Positions 1 to 7,901 of a DNA stretch of 25,592 nucleotides are shown piece after piece. The translations under genes and the position numbers were made by a program. Numbering within the stretch: position 1 is the first letter of the stretch; every line of letters starts with the position of its first letter. The notes beneath the pieces were generated by a model. That model ran no database searches. It was not told the origin of the DNA and was given only the letters and a program-made list of their open reading frames with translations. Location: positions 1 to 25,592 of IMG/VR virus record IMGVR_UViG_3300009285_000305. One strand, 5' to 3'. Origin of the DNA: a virus.

Positions 1-71
1 TCTTGCATCACAAGTTCTTCGCCAGTATTATCTGACAAAGCTTGACGGAGAATAGAATCTGACAGTCCCAT
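1..71 (-). CDS. partial virion-operon protein, N-terminus only
   Basis: An ATG at 71 is preceded on the minus strand by AAGGAG at good spacing and opens a frame that stays open to the left edge (23 residues, beginning MGLSDSILRQAL). It starts 11 nt after the stop of the 183-aa gene and so continues the same operon. Too little is present to assign a function; by position it is probably a further virion or internal protein. Confidence 0.6.
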   Translation of the reverse strand, partial: MGLSDSILRQALSDNTGEELVMQ

Positions 72-82
72 GTTCAGTCTCC

Positions 83-634
83 TTATTGCCCAGGCATCCG
101 GAAGTGGTTTCTGAGATAGTTCATAAAGGGATCGACGTTCTTAGCGCCTTTCTTCACAGCACCTCCTAACAGCATCATCGGGTGGTAGTCAGTAAAGTTC
201 GTCGGCATGGGGAGTTCCTGGAGAGGCTCGACTGACTTGGTGTTGTCTTCCAGTGAAGGAACAGAACCCTCTTCTGGAACACCCAGCATCTGGCGAAAGT
301 ACTTGTTCGTCAAGTTTCCCTGGTTTCTCTTCTGCTCCAAGAAGCTCCCGGAGTAGTCCATCCCGAGCTGCCTGTCAAACTGCTTACTCTTCGTGTCCTC
401 GTTGATCCCACCGATCTGTGCTTGCTGGAGAGGACTCTCAAACTGCTGCTGGTCATCCTGCAGCTCCTTTGCAGCTTTCGTCTTCATCCCCAGCAAAGCC
501 TTGTTAATCTCCCCTTCTACGTCCAGCTTCTGAAGTTCAAACCCTTGCTGCCTCGCATGATAAGCCTGCGCTCTGTTCGAGAAGTCCTCGATCATCTTCT
601 TTCGTTCACTCTGAAAGTTCAACATGTTAGCCAT
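83..634 (-). CDS. hypothetical virion-associated protein, 183 aa
   Basis: I do not recognise the family. The first 100 residues are charged, Gln/Lys/Glu-rich and predicted helical or coiled coil. A Pro-containing linker and a short Gly/Lys-rich C-terminal segment (GGAVKKGAKNVDPF) follow. It has no signal peptide or clear membrane segment. The start has a textbook AGGAGG site (minus strand, just right of 634). It lies 9 nt after the 394-aa coiled-coil gene and 11 nt before the next gene, so it is co-transcribed with the neck/appendage block. A role as a minor internal or ejection protein is possible but rests only on composition and position. Confidence 0.7.
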   Translation of the reverse strand: MANMLNFQSERKKMIEDFSNRAQAYHARQQGFELQKLDVEGEINKALLGMKTKAAKELQDDQQQFESPLQQAQIGGINEDTKSKQFDRQLGMDYSGSFLEQKRNQGNLTNKYFRQMLGVPEEGSVPSLEDNTKSVEPLQELPMPTNFTDYHPMMLLGGAVKKGAKNVDPFMNYLRNHFRMPGQ

Positions 635-643
635 TCTTTCCTC

Positions 644-1828
644 CTATTCGTAAGCGTAGAGAATTTCCTGAACGTCGTTCGCGTAGCTGAACTGCGTGCT
701 CGTGCTGTCGCTGCCGGAGGCAGACTGGTTCGCCCCGTAGCTGAAACTTACACCCGCATTCACTGCTGACATAGCACCAGCAGCGACTTGCGCCGAAACC
801 CTGGCTGCGCCCTCTGCTGTGGAAGCTCTGAGTTGCGCGACACCGAGAAATGCCTTAATCTGAGCATCCAACTTCGCCAGTTCAATATCAGCCTCAGTCT
901 TCACCACGGATGCTTCTGCTGCAAACGCCGTGGCCTTAGCCTCCACAGTTGCCTTGTACGCAGTGGCCTGAGATTCATAAGCTTGAACTCTTCCCAGGTA
1001 TGCCTTCACCTGAGCTTCGATCAAGCTAATCATTGCCTGGACGTCTGTCTCGTAGATCGAGAGCTGAAGCTTCCCCGCCTCCACGTTCGCAGTAAACTCC
1101 TGCACCGTAGCAGTCGAGTAAGCCTTCGAGACTTCTAGCTTCAAGGCTTCATTCTTCAGATAATAATCCCGGAGCAAACCCTCCAGCCCAACAGCCTGCT
1201 CCAGATTATGTCTTGTATTCTGGTCTGCCAACTGCGCTTGCACTGTCATAATTTCATAGTTCAGCAGAGCATCTTCCCTAGAAATCTCTTTCTGAATTTC
1301 AAGCAACCTACCGGAGTGCATCCCAACAGGAAGAACCCATCCCCTTGAAGCGAAGTAATCATCAGCCTCTGTGTAGAGAGCGGCATCCTTTGCTTCCTTT
1401 CTGGTAAGGGCTCTTGCCCAGAGAGCAGCTTCCACGGCAGCACCAAGCCCAGTTCCTCCGTTTGAAAGAGTCCCAGAGATCTTCGAGAGAATCCCTTCTA
1501 TAATCTCAGAAGAATAAAGCGCTCCGGAGAAGCTGAAGATTCCACTCAAGGAAGACACAGAGACACTGGGTCTCGCCGGGGTAGTGTAGCTAAGTGTCAT
1601 CTCCCCAGGAGCAACTGCAGCGAAGTCAGAGATGTCTAAACTTGCCGGGAGACTATGCTCCAGCGTGATACTCGGCACCACAAAGCTCGACGTTGTGTTC
1701 ATAGCATTGAGAAACGACAACGTCTGGTTCATCATAGTCGTCGCCCAGTTCTGTGTGATAGAGAACTGATTCTCCACCATTTCCTGGGCTTCATTCGAGT
1801 TTGTCCTGATGTCATCGTAGAGACCCAT
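644..1828 (-). CDS. coiled-coil virion protein, possible internal/ejection protein (394 aa)
   Basis: Residues about 1-130 are mixed Ser/Thr/Ala-rich sequence. Residues about 170-345 form a long Ala/Glu/Lys-rich helical region of heptad character, with runs such as VQAYESQATAYKATVEAKA. The last 50 residues are Gly/Ser-rich with small residues. It has no Cys, signal peptide or catalytic motif. The start is supported by AGGAGG upstream, and the 8-nt gap to the 430-aa gene implies one operon. Long Ala-rich coiled coils near the distal end of a podovirus-like structural operon fit internal core or ejection proteins, but this is inference from architecture; a fibre or chaperone is also possible. 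Confidence 0.7.
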   Translation of the reverse strand: MGLYDDIRTNSNEAQEMVENQFSITQNWATTMMNQTLSFLNAMNTTSSFVVPSITLEHSLPASLDISDFAAVAPGEMTLSYTTPARPSVSVSSLSGIFSFSGALYSSEIIEGILSKISGTLSNGGTGLGAAVEAALWARALTRKEAKDAALYTEADDYFASRGWVLPVGMHSGRLLEIQKEISREDALLNYEIMTVQAQLADQNTRHNLEQAVGLEGLLRDYYLKNEALKLEVSKAYSTATVQEFTANVEAGKLQLSIYETDVQAMISLIEAQVKAYLGRVQAYESQATAYKATVEAKATAFAAEASVVKTEADIELAKLDAQIKAFLGVAQLRASTAEGAARVSAQVAAGAMSAVNAGVSFSYGANQSASGSDSTSTQFSYANDVQEILYAYE

Positions 1829-1836
1829 TGTTCCTC

Positions 1837-3129
1837 CTAGTAAGAGAGCACAAAGTCAAAGAGATCCCCTTCGCTGACAGAGCAAGAGAGAGCGAAGGGA
1901 CCAGTTCTAAAGAAGTCATCCGAGTCTTGCCAAGGTTCCAGAAGAAGTTGAAGAATGAACTTGGCGTTTCCGTAGCTAGAATTCAAGACTAAACTGTCCG
2001 AAAACCACCTGTTCCCCGTGGCAAACAGCATGACGTTATCGTAGAAAGCAATCGTTGGGAGATAGGTCCAACTAGCAGGCTCCACGTAGTAAGGACTTAT
2101 GTATTTCTCCAGTGTTGTCAAGATTCTGGTGTCATCAGTAAAGTCTGCATACTCACTTCCGGAGAGCTTCCACCAGATGGGCGTCTCCAGCTCCAAAGCA
2201 CAAGCATCATACATCCAGCTCTCCACGTCTTCGTAGTCATAGCTAGAGATCCTGAAAGGAATATTCGAGTACCCACGGTAGAAGACTGGAGAGACTCCAG
2301 AGTAAACCAAGGGAACAGACACAGTACTTCCCGCCTCATCTGTCGTCATAGCAACTAGCAATCTCTCACTACTATCAACAGAAACAGAGTACGTTCCTCC
2401 GTCGAGTATAAGATTGTTAACATTGCTGCCATTGAACCTCGCAGAAGAGGTGAAGCCAGAATACCCGCTGGCTGCGACAAGGTTGCTATAACGTGTTCCC
2501 TTGATGGTGCTGGAGCTTGCTGTCATGTAGTGGAGCAAGGTAGAATACATCACCTCGAAGCGCAGCGGGCTGGTAAGAGCTAGCAAAGCAGCATTAGCAA
2601 AGGCAACAGCGTTGTCATCTGCCACGGTGGTATTAAGTGGCGCTAATATCCTAGCAAGACTTGTGGTTCCTAAGCAGAAGATAATTTTCCCAGACACCCG
2701 CGTCTTCCAAGCCAGAAGCCTGTCTAGCTCATCTTCCGTCAAGGCTCTGGAGAGAGCAGGAATAAAGACTAAGCTATATTCATCCAAGTCTCTAGGAAGT
2801 GTTGCCTCTGGTCTTAGCTTACTCCCCCAGAGCTGTGACAGATTCCTGAAGACATCTTCAGTAAACCTCGTCGCACCGATCCAGATCATAGCACGTTCCC
2901 TGAGAGTCTTCGGGAGAGAGAACTCGGAGAGAGGTTTCTTCTTCGCTACCTCTTCTACTACCACGTTGTCGATTCCCTCTATACTAGAGATAGAAAACCT
3001 TCTTCCATCCTTGGTTCTTCCAGTAGTTTTGTAAGCAGACAACTCTCTGGCAGTCATCTGCTGCTTGTGCCTCTCCATCAAGTACTTGATCTCAGCAGCA
3101 TCTTTGTTCCCGCCAGAGAAGATTCTCAT
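1837..3129 (-). CDS. hypothetical virion protein with Rossmann/GATase-like segment (430 aa)
   Basis: The family is not recognised. Residues about 1-65 are charged. Residues about 79-170 alternate beta and alpha: MIWIGATRF, then a helix, YSLVFIPALS, a helix containing LTEDELDRLLAWKT, then GKIIFCLG. This is the rhythm of class-I glutamine-amidotransferase or ThuA-like flavodoxin folds. No clear nucleophile-elbow G-x-C-x-G or catalytic His/Glu pair is visible, so enzymatic activity is not claimed. Residues 200-430 are Ser/Thr/Tyr/Trp-rich and probably beta, as in virion appendage proteins. The start ATG overlaps the upstream stop (ATGA, 3126-3129), so the gene is translationally coupled to the 180-aa gene. 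AAGGAA precedes the start. Confidence 0.75.
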   Translation of the reverse strand: MRIFSGGNKDAAEIKYLMERHKQQMTARELSAYKTTGRTKDGRRFSISSIEGIDNVVVEEVAKKKPLSEFSLPKTLRERAMIWIGATRFTEDVFRNLSQLWGSKLRPEATLPRDLDEYSLVFIPALSRALTEDELDRLLAWKTRVSGKIIFCLGTTSLARILAPLNTTVADDNAVAFANAALLALTSPLRFEVMYSTLLHYMTASSSTIKGTRYSNLVAASGYSGFTSSARFNGSNVNNLILDGGTYSVSVDSSERLLVAMTTDEAGSTVSVPLVYSGVSPVFYRGYSNIPFRISSYDYEDVESWMYDACALELETPIWWKLSGSEYADFTDDTRILTTLEKYISPYYVEPASWTYLPTIAFYDNVMLFATGNRWFSDSLVLNSSYGNAKFILQLLLEPWQDSDDFFRTGPFALSCSVSEGDLFDFVLSY

Positions 3130-3668
3130 AGCCCGGTTCCTTCCAGTGAAAGTGCTGGCAAATCAACAGCAACGAAGGCTCCGAAGAAGTGAACTCTCCC
3201 GGCTTTAGCCGTGCCTACCAAGACATCCAAGTCAATAGAGTTCAAGGCAAAGTCACAGCCCAGGGTGTTGTCTACTCTGACAGTAAAGTAGCAACCACGG
3301 ATGTCTCTGCCCAGGGGAGCAACGACTTCTTCTCCTCTGGAGCTATCAATATCACAGTGCAATTCCCTCTCTACGAAGCTCCCTTCGTCTGACTTGACAG
3401 AGATCTTCATACTCCCAGAAGCTTCCAGGCCAACGATAGCTTTTCGCAAAGACTTCTGCTTCGGGACACCAAGGTCTGTCATAGCAAATTCAGCGAAGGC
3501 GTCAATGGCTGTTCCATTGTCAGTCAGGCCGTTATCGAGGACGAAAGCCCCGGAGCTAGAGACGCCAAGAACTGTTCCATCGTCTAGCTTGCAGAGGGAG
3601 TTAAAGGAGAGTCTACTCTGCTGCACCGCTCCAACATTCCTAGTAAAACATAATCCTAACGTAGCCAC
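3126..3668 (-). CDS. hypothetical virion neck/tail accessory protein (180 aa)
   Basis: The protein is predicted all-beta: an N-terminal region with LDDGTVLGVSSSGAFVLDNG reads like one or two blades of a propeller, then a beta-sandwich-like C-terminus ends in FGAFVAVDL. This layout resembles the small beta accessory proteins that follow gp10-like neck proteins in podovirus operons. I cannot assign a named family. The start is GTG at 3668 with a strong AGGAGG site 5-6 nt upstream; no better ATG exists nearby. Its stop overlaps the next start by 4 nt (ATGA). Confidence 0.75.
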   Translation of the reverse strand: MATLGLCFTRNVGAVQQSRLSFNSLCKLDDGTVLGVSSSGAFVLDNGLTDNGTAIDAFAEFAMTDLGVPKQKSLRKAIVGLEASGSMKISVKSDEGSFVERELHCDIDSSRGEEVVAPLGRDIRGCYFTVRVDNTLGCDFALNSIDLDVLVGTAKAGRVHFFGAFVAVDLPALSLEGTGL

Positions 3669-3701
3669 GGACCCTCCTACTGTAATACAACAAATGAATG
3701 T

Positions 3702-4523
3702 TTACTGGAAGCGAAGAACATAGTCATCATCGAAGAGTGCAGAGGAACCAGTGGAGTAACAGGAAAGCCTGGGAAGAACAGCCGCTGCAGAAGTCGTGAC
3801 AGCTTCAAAGCCAGCTGCTGAGAGAGTCCAGGCTGGAAGAGTTTGAGAAAGCGAAGCAAGAACTCCAGACTTTCCTGTTGCTACTATAGTTAATCTTGGG
3901 AGCGCTACGGCACCGCTTGCAATCAAAGAACCAATCCCGGTGGCTACAACTGTCATTGCTCCCAGAGACATAGAAGCTCTGCCACCACCAAAAGCTTCCA
4001 TAGTAAACGCAGGGAAGTCAATCGTAGCGCTGAGGACAAGTCTTGCTGTGACAGAGCAAGTTAGCCTTGGAAGTGTGTTCGATCCTGTGTTCTGGTTGTA
4101 AGTGCTCAAGACTTCAGAGGGGTGCACCACCACGTAGGCTGTGTCTGTCAGATAAGCCCAGGGATCTGTGTAGTTGCTTCCTGCGCTGGCAAGCGGGAGA
4201 GTATCAACGTCCACCACAGCACTTGCCGGAGCATCCAAGATCACCCAGTTGTCATCAGAGGCTCTCTTGTAAGCAAGCCAAGAGTACTCCACTCCGGATT
4301 TGTAGCCGAAGTAAGTTCTCAGTCTATAAGAAGGAACACTTCCAGCTAGAAGAAGCGAATGAACCAGGAAGGCATAATCCTCGCTGTCCCCTCTTCCATA
4401 GTAAAGAACCCCGCGCGGGTCCATCCAGTAGTTCGCAACACCATGCCTCGCTAGGTCAGTGTCTAAGACCACATTCTCCCTGGCGTAGTCAACTGCAGCA
4501 ACTATTTTGTCTTTCTCAGCCAT
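3702..4523 (-). CDS. transglutaminase-fold appendage protein, catalytic residues lost (273 aa)
   Basis: Residues about 25-130 follow the transglutaminase-like/BTLCP peptidase layout. A helix carries GDSEDYAFLVHSLLLAG (45-61), then strands RLRTYFGY, then EYSWLAYKR (79-87), then NWVILDAP (92-99). In active members these are GDCEDYA, H-[AS]-W and the aspartate of the last strand. Here the nucleophile is Ser47 and the His position is Tyr80, while Asp97 is retained. The fold is therefore probably kept for binding rather than catalysis. Residues about 149-260 are five or six degenerate repeats of about 20 aa, each centred on LPxLT-xxATG. The gene starts 2 nt after the stop of the 575-aa tail protein, which carries the same repeat type, so the two likely form one appendage. 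ATG at 4523 has AGGA 8 nt upstream. Confidence 0.75.
   Translation of the reverse strand: MAEKDKIVAAVDYARENVVLDTDLARHGVANYWMDPRGVLYYGRGDSEDYAFLVHSLLLAGSVPSYRLRTYFGYKSGVEYSWLAYKRASDDNWVILDAPASAVVDVDTLPLASAGSNYTDPWAYLTDTAYVVVHPSEVLSTYNQNTGSNTLPRLTCSVTARLVLSATIDFPAFTMEAFGGGRASMSLGAMTVVATGIGSLIASGAVALPRLTIVATGKSGVLASLSQTLPAWTLSAAGFEAVTTSAAAVLPRLSCYSTGSSALFDDDYVLRFQ
3738..4079 (-). repeat. LPxL protein repeats in transglutaminase-fold gene
   Basis: This stretch codes for five or six imperfect repeats of about 18-22 residues: TLPRLTCSVTA, DFPAFTMEAFG, LGAMTVVATG, ALPRLTIVATG, TLPAWTLSAAG and VLPRLSCYSTG. Each looks like a short beta strand pair followed by a Gly turn. The DNA of the units has diverged, so the period is visible at protein level only. 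Confidence 0.7.
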
Positions 4524-4525
4524 GA

Positions 4526-6253
4526 TTACATTCCTAAGAAAAGAGTGTTTGCAATCTCTGTAATGTCAGGATGCTCTTCGAGAAGGATTTCTGGTTTCAG
4601 GCTGTTAGCTATCGTGCTTGGAACTCCCTGTCCGAAGGACAGTGCTGACAGCGTGGGCATAATCCCTGAGAAGAAGTAAGCATAGGTTAAGGTGGAGTCA
4701 CAGGTCAACGTCGGGAAAGTCATCTCTCCCCAGTTAACCTCATGCCCGCCACCAGCTTCCAGTGCCGGAAACTCCATGCTACAATACACCCAACGAATGT
4801 TTCCTGTGCAGGAGAACGCTGGAAGAGCAACGTCAGCTCTATCGTTGTCAGTTTGAAAACTTCCCACAAGCAAGCTAGGCAAACACAAATGTCCCTGGTT
4901 TAATCCAAGCCATCTTGTGCCTGTACCGGCTACCTCGAAACTTGGTAATAATGTAGCTGAACCAACACCAAAAAACGACGCGACCACCCCAGAAGAATCT
5001 GTAACAGCAGATGGTGTTATCCTGATGTAGTCTACATCTACAGAATTATCATAGGTGTATGTATTGTAAGTAGACCTAAGACTAAGTAAAATATCCCAAA
5101 AAGACAGCAGTGAAACATCATCACCAGACAAAGTACCATACTGCACAAAACCATCACCTATATCGAAATAGGTTGTAAGTGAATCACCACTTCTAGCCAT
5201 ACGAAAAATTATACTTGTTATGGAAGTAGAGAAAACAGTTGCACCTGATGAGGTGCCGCTGTAACCTGAAACACCGCCATAAACTATGATACCACCACTG
5301 ACAAAATAATCAGGCCACCAGGTAATGCCAGAAACATATAGATGAGCACCTACACGCACGGTGTTATCTAAACTACGGCATAGCATTTTAAATACAATGT
5401 CACCGTTTCTGTTCAGTACTAAGTTGTCAAGTTTAACGTCTATTGTAAAGTCGTCACTAATTATCACGTTTGGTGAATAAGGAGTTCCATCAACGCTGTT
5501 ATAAGAAATGATACTGACCTGGTCGTAACTATATATTCCAGTTGTCTGTGCTACGTAAGTAGTTTGCATTGGAAGTTTCCCTCCTACACCAGAAGGAGGA
5601 GAAACAATACTACCGGTAGTCGGCAACGGATTATTTCCTGTAGACGAAGTATGAGATATGTAAAGAGAAGAATTATTATTAGTACTGATAGTATGATATA
5701 GAAAATTTTCCGGAAAGTCAGTCGTTAAAGTAAATTCACTATACGCGCTAATACTATCTCCGGGTATTATCCTTGGAGGAAAGTCTGTTATTCCAGGACT
5801 ATAAGGAACCTCTTCAGTATTGCCAACAACTGCTGTAATGGGCCCATCGGCAGGGTTCGAAGGATTTAATATAATCGCTTCGTTTCCATCTATTATTACA
5901 GTAGTACCACCTGTCATGTCTCCATTACCTATTATAATAACATCTTCCGAATCATGAAGGCCCTCAAATTCTGAGATGGGGAAGTCTCCTCTGACATAGA
6001 AAGAGAAGTAAAATTCGTCATTTCTTTCGATTGTAAAGGCAGTTAAATCAGTGCTAGTAAAATAACCGTTTAGTGAATAGTCTGGTTGCTGCACACCATT
6101 TACAGTAAAGAACAGTTGCTGACTTCTTATTCCTTGTATCACATAAACATTTGTGACATAGTAATACCCGGAAGGAAAGTTAAGGCAGCAGTGTGACATG
6201 TCATAGTCTGCCACAAATCTTCTGGTATAGTATATTTTATCTAAATAGGCCAT
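4526..6253 (-). CDS. mosaic tail/appendage protein (575 aa)
   Basis: This is a probable receptor-binding or baseplate-like appendage protein. Residues 1-90 form a compact Tyr/Phe-rich beta domain, 91-245 a Gly/Asn/Pro-rich linker region, and 265-412 a jelly-roll reminiscent of concanavalin-type domains (strands DFTIDVKLDNLVL, DIVFKMLCRSL, IIFRMARSGDSLTTYFDIG, VDVDYIRI). Residues 432-545 carry five or six LPxL-type repeats like those of the next gene. The first 420 codons are markedly AT-rich with many ATA, TTA and AAT codons, while the repeat part matches its neighbours. This suggests that the binding part was swapped in from another source. AGGAG lies just upstream of the ATG. It has no signal peptide. 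Confidence 0.75.
   Translation of the reverse strand: MAYLDKIYYTRRFVADYDMSHCCLNFPSGYYYVTNVYVIQGIRSQQLFFTVNGVQQPDYSLNGYFTSTDLTAFTIERNDEFYFSFYVRGDFPISEFEGLHDSEDVIIIGNGDMTGGTTVIIDGNEAIILNPSNPADGPITAVVGNTEEVPYSPGITDFPPRIIPGDSISAYSEFTLTTDFPENFLYHTISTNNNSSLYISHTSSTGNNPLPTTGSIVSPPSGVGGKLPMQTTYVAQTTGIYSYDQVSIISYNSVDGTPYSPNVIISDDFTIDVKLDNLVLNRNGDIVFKMLCRSLDNTVRVGAHLYVSGITWWPDYFVSGGIIVYGGVSGYSGTSSGATVFSTSITSIIFRMARSGDSLTTYFDIGDGFVQYGTLSGDDVSLLSFWDILLSLRSTYNTYTYDNSVDVDYIRITPSAVTDSSGVVASFFGVGSATLLPSFEVAGTGTRWLGLNQGHLCLPSLLVGSFQTDNDRADVALPAFSCTGNIRWVYCSMEFPALEAGGGHEVNWGEMTFPTLTCDSTLTYAYFFSGIMPTLSALSFGQGVPSTIANSLKPEILLEEHPDITEIANTLFLGM
4619..4960 (-). repeat. LPxL protein repeats in 575-aa tail gene
   Basis: The stretch codes for units LLPSFEVAGTG, CLPSLLVGSF, ALPAFSCTG, EFPALEAGGG, TFPTLTCDS and IMPTLSALSFG, spaced about 17-22 residues apart. 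They match the repeat type at the C-terminus of the adjacent 273-aa protein, which points to duplication or shared assembly function. Confidence 0.65.
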
Positions 6254-6269
6254 GTTCTCTCCTGACAGT

Positions 6270-6305
6270 GGTGGTGGAGTAGAATGATACTCCTAGTCCA
6301 CCACC
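6270..6305. repeat. 9-bp inverted repeat (hairpin) before the tail gene
   Basis: GGTGGTGGA (6270-6278) and TCCACCACC (6297-6305) pair perfectly around an 18-nt loop, in the longest gap (64 nt) of the late operon. On the minus-strand transcript the hairpin ends 11 nt before the AGGAG of the 575-aa gene. There is no T-run after it, so a factor-independent terminator is unlikely. An RNA-processing or translation-modulating hairpin is possible. Confidence 0.5.
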
Positions 6306-6317
6306 TTCTGTTAGTTG

Positions 6318-6776
6318 CTACGCAGCCGGCATGGTCATAGTGAAAGCGTCGATTGTGAGTGTGGCAGAGAGCGTGATGATGGTGCTGGAGAGGTTCAACT
6401 GTGCCCCACTGGTAGCAACGGCCCCGTCGAAGCGAACTGCCGTGGTGCTCCCGCCGGTGACGACAGTGTTGGCGTAGAACCTGAACCACCCGGCGGTGCC
6501 TGTAGCCAAACCTACACCAGACCAAGTTTCTGCAGAAGCCTTTGCGATGCTGCCTCCAGAAGCAGTCCCGAACTCCAGTCCGTTAGTAGCCACTCCAGAA
6601 GTAAAAGCCCCAGAAGAAACGGTGATCCGAACCAGCTGTGTCCCACTCTCCGCTGTGTCTGCGTCCGCGGGCTGACTCCCAGAGTAAATGTCAATGATAC
6701 CATCTTCCATCGCATCCTTGAAACTCGCAGTCCCAAGCAGCGCGTTTCGCAATCCTGTAGAAATTCTAAGTGTCAT
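6318..6776 (-). CDS. conserved phage virion protein of MTLRISTGLRN type (152 aa)
   Basis: The sequence opens MTLRISTGLRNALLG and carries IIDIYSGSQPADAD, TWSGVGLATGTAGWFRFY and FDGAVATSGAQLNLSS. I recognise this pattern from small beta-rich hypothetical proteins that occur widely in phages and prophages next to neck or tail genes. The biochemical role is not known; a small structural or decoration subunit is the usual inference. AGGAGG lies 6 nt before the ATG. The neighbours are the gp10-like gene upstream and the AT-rich tail gene downstream. Confidence 0.8.
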   Translation of the reverse strand: MTLRISTGLRNALLGTASFKDAMEDGIIDIYSGSQPADADTAESGTQLVRITVSSGAFTSGVATNGLEFGTASGGSIAKASAETWSGVGLATGTAGWFRFYANTVVTGGSTTAVRFDGAVATSGAQLNLSSTIITLSATLTIDAFTMTMPAA

Positions 6777-6788
6777 CTTTGATTCCTC

Positions 6789-7715
6789 CTAGCTGTTAAG
6801 TAGAAATAGAATATTGTCATTCCCCTTGAGAACTGCCGAGCCAGACAGGGCCCTTGGATAAGCCAGCTTCTCTTCGGTTAAGTTGATAAAACGCCCCTGC
6901 GGTCCGCCGCAGCAGATGCCTCCGGTCGTCAGGAAGAGGCAGTAGAGGTAGGGGTCCTGGAGTCCCAGGGAGACACCGGAGACCAGCTCTTGAACAACCG
7001 CTCCCTGGATTGCAGGGTCAGAAGAGACTTTCAAGACCTCTAGCTCCTTCGGGTTCTTCCCATGCCAGTAGTAAACTCCGGTCGTATCGCTGACGTAGAG
7101 GCCATCCTGGACTGCCTTGACTAGAGAAAGTCTTCCCTGGTTCTGGATGATGCAGCGAGCCAGATCAAACTGGTTGTAAGCGAAAGGCTCTGAGCAGTAA
7201 AGCAGAGAGTCCACCGCGATCCACATCCTGCCGAAGGCGACTTCCATCAGGTGACCCGCGGGAGGATCTGACACTGTCTTCGTCGAGTCCTTCCCGACGT
7301 AGGTTCCAGCAGTCCAAGAGTAAGAAGTCTTATTTTCCACAAACCCCTTCTCGAATCCGTTGGAGTAGTAGATGCGATTCCCGACTCTAGCATAACATAG
7401 TGGAGCGTTGTAATTCTGGATCTCCACTATCAGCCCGTTGTTCCCTACCTTGTCAATCCAGATCAGATAATGCTGAGAGAGATAATTCCACATCGCCAGG
7501 GCATAGGTACCACAGGAGAAGATACTGTGCATAGAACCAGAGAGAATGCTGGTGTAGCCTTTCCTTCTCTTAATCCTGCCAGTCCTGTCCAGCTCCACGT
7601 TCGAGCAGGCTTGCAGATCCACGATCCCCTTGTCCGGATCATACTGAACCCGCACCGGGTCTACCTTGACGTTCAAGCCTGCTGACGCCCTGTAAAGAGG
7701 AACTTTCTTTCCCAT
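6789..7715 (-). CDS. phage stabilisation/neck protein, P22 gp10-like (308 aa)
   Basis: The N-terminal signature (ASAGLNVKVDPVRVQYDP, then ACSNVELDRTGRIKRRKGYT at 36-55) is typical of podovirus neck or tail-hub proteins that sit under the connector and stabilise packaged DNA. The rest shows repeated strand pairs ending in small/Gly turns (YALAMWNY, LIWIDKVG, ARVGNRIYYSNG, GLYVSDTTGVYYWHG, LYCLFLTTGGICCGG) as in a beta-propeller. The length is shorter than the roughly 470 aa of P22 gp10, so part of the role may be carried by the following beta proteins. It starts 1 nt after the upstream 60-aa gene, with AAGGAAG as ribosome site. Confidence 0.7.
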   Translation of the reverse strand: MGKKVPLYRASAGLNVKVDPVRVQYDPDKGIVDLQACSNVELDRTGRIKRRKGYTSILSGSMHSIFSCGTYALAMWNYLSQHYLIWIDKVGNNGLIVEIQNYNAPLCYARVGNRIYYSNGFEKGFVENKTSYSWTAGTYVGKDSTKTVSDPPAGHLMEVAFGRMWIAVDSLLYCSEPFAYNQFDLARCIIQNQGRLSLVKAVQDGLYVSDTTGVYYWHGKNPKELEVLKVSSDPAIQGAVVQELVSGVSLGLQDPYLYCLFLTTGGICCGGPQGRFINLTEEKLAYPRALSGSAVLKGNDNILFLLNS

Positions 7716-7716
7716 G

Positions 7717-7899
7717 TTAGTCTTCCTTCAGCTTTGACAGGTCAAGCTTAAGAGAGTTTGCCACGACACACTGTGTTGGAACCCCGGCCTCGGCATCCAG
7801 GATCAGAGTGATTCTCCCGGACTGTTTTGACAAGACCAGATAATTGTGCAACACCACAGTGATGTTCGTTATCAGTTTTTGAAATTCCTTCTGTTCCAT
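7717..7899 (-). CDS. small hypothetical protein (60 aa)
   Basis: The start is placed at ATG 7899, which has GGAG 9 nt upstream. A longer version would need TTG at 7914, inside the connector gene. The protein begins MEQKEFQKLITNITVVLHNY, contains a beta stretch GRITLILDAEAG and ends in charged KLDLSKLKED. It is not a membrane protein. It is wedged 2 nt after the connector stop and 1 nt before the gp10-like gene, so a neck assembly factor is possible, but the family is unknown. Confidence 0.65.
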   Translation of the reverse strand: MEQKEFQKLITNITVVLHNYLVLSKQSGRITLILDAEAGVPTQCVVANSLKLDLSKLKED

Positions 7900-7901
7900 G
7901 G

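Noticed and set aside
6270-6305. 9-bp inverted repeat considered as a transcription terminator
   Set aside because: There is no T-run after the stem on either strand and the operon continues directly; kept only as a hairpin.
6241-6525. 94-codon minus-strand open frame rich in Arg/His/Trp
   Set aside because: It overlaps the well-supported 152-aa gene and the hairpin gap, has low-complexity composition and no ribosome site. It is a shadow frame.
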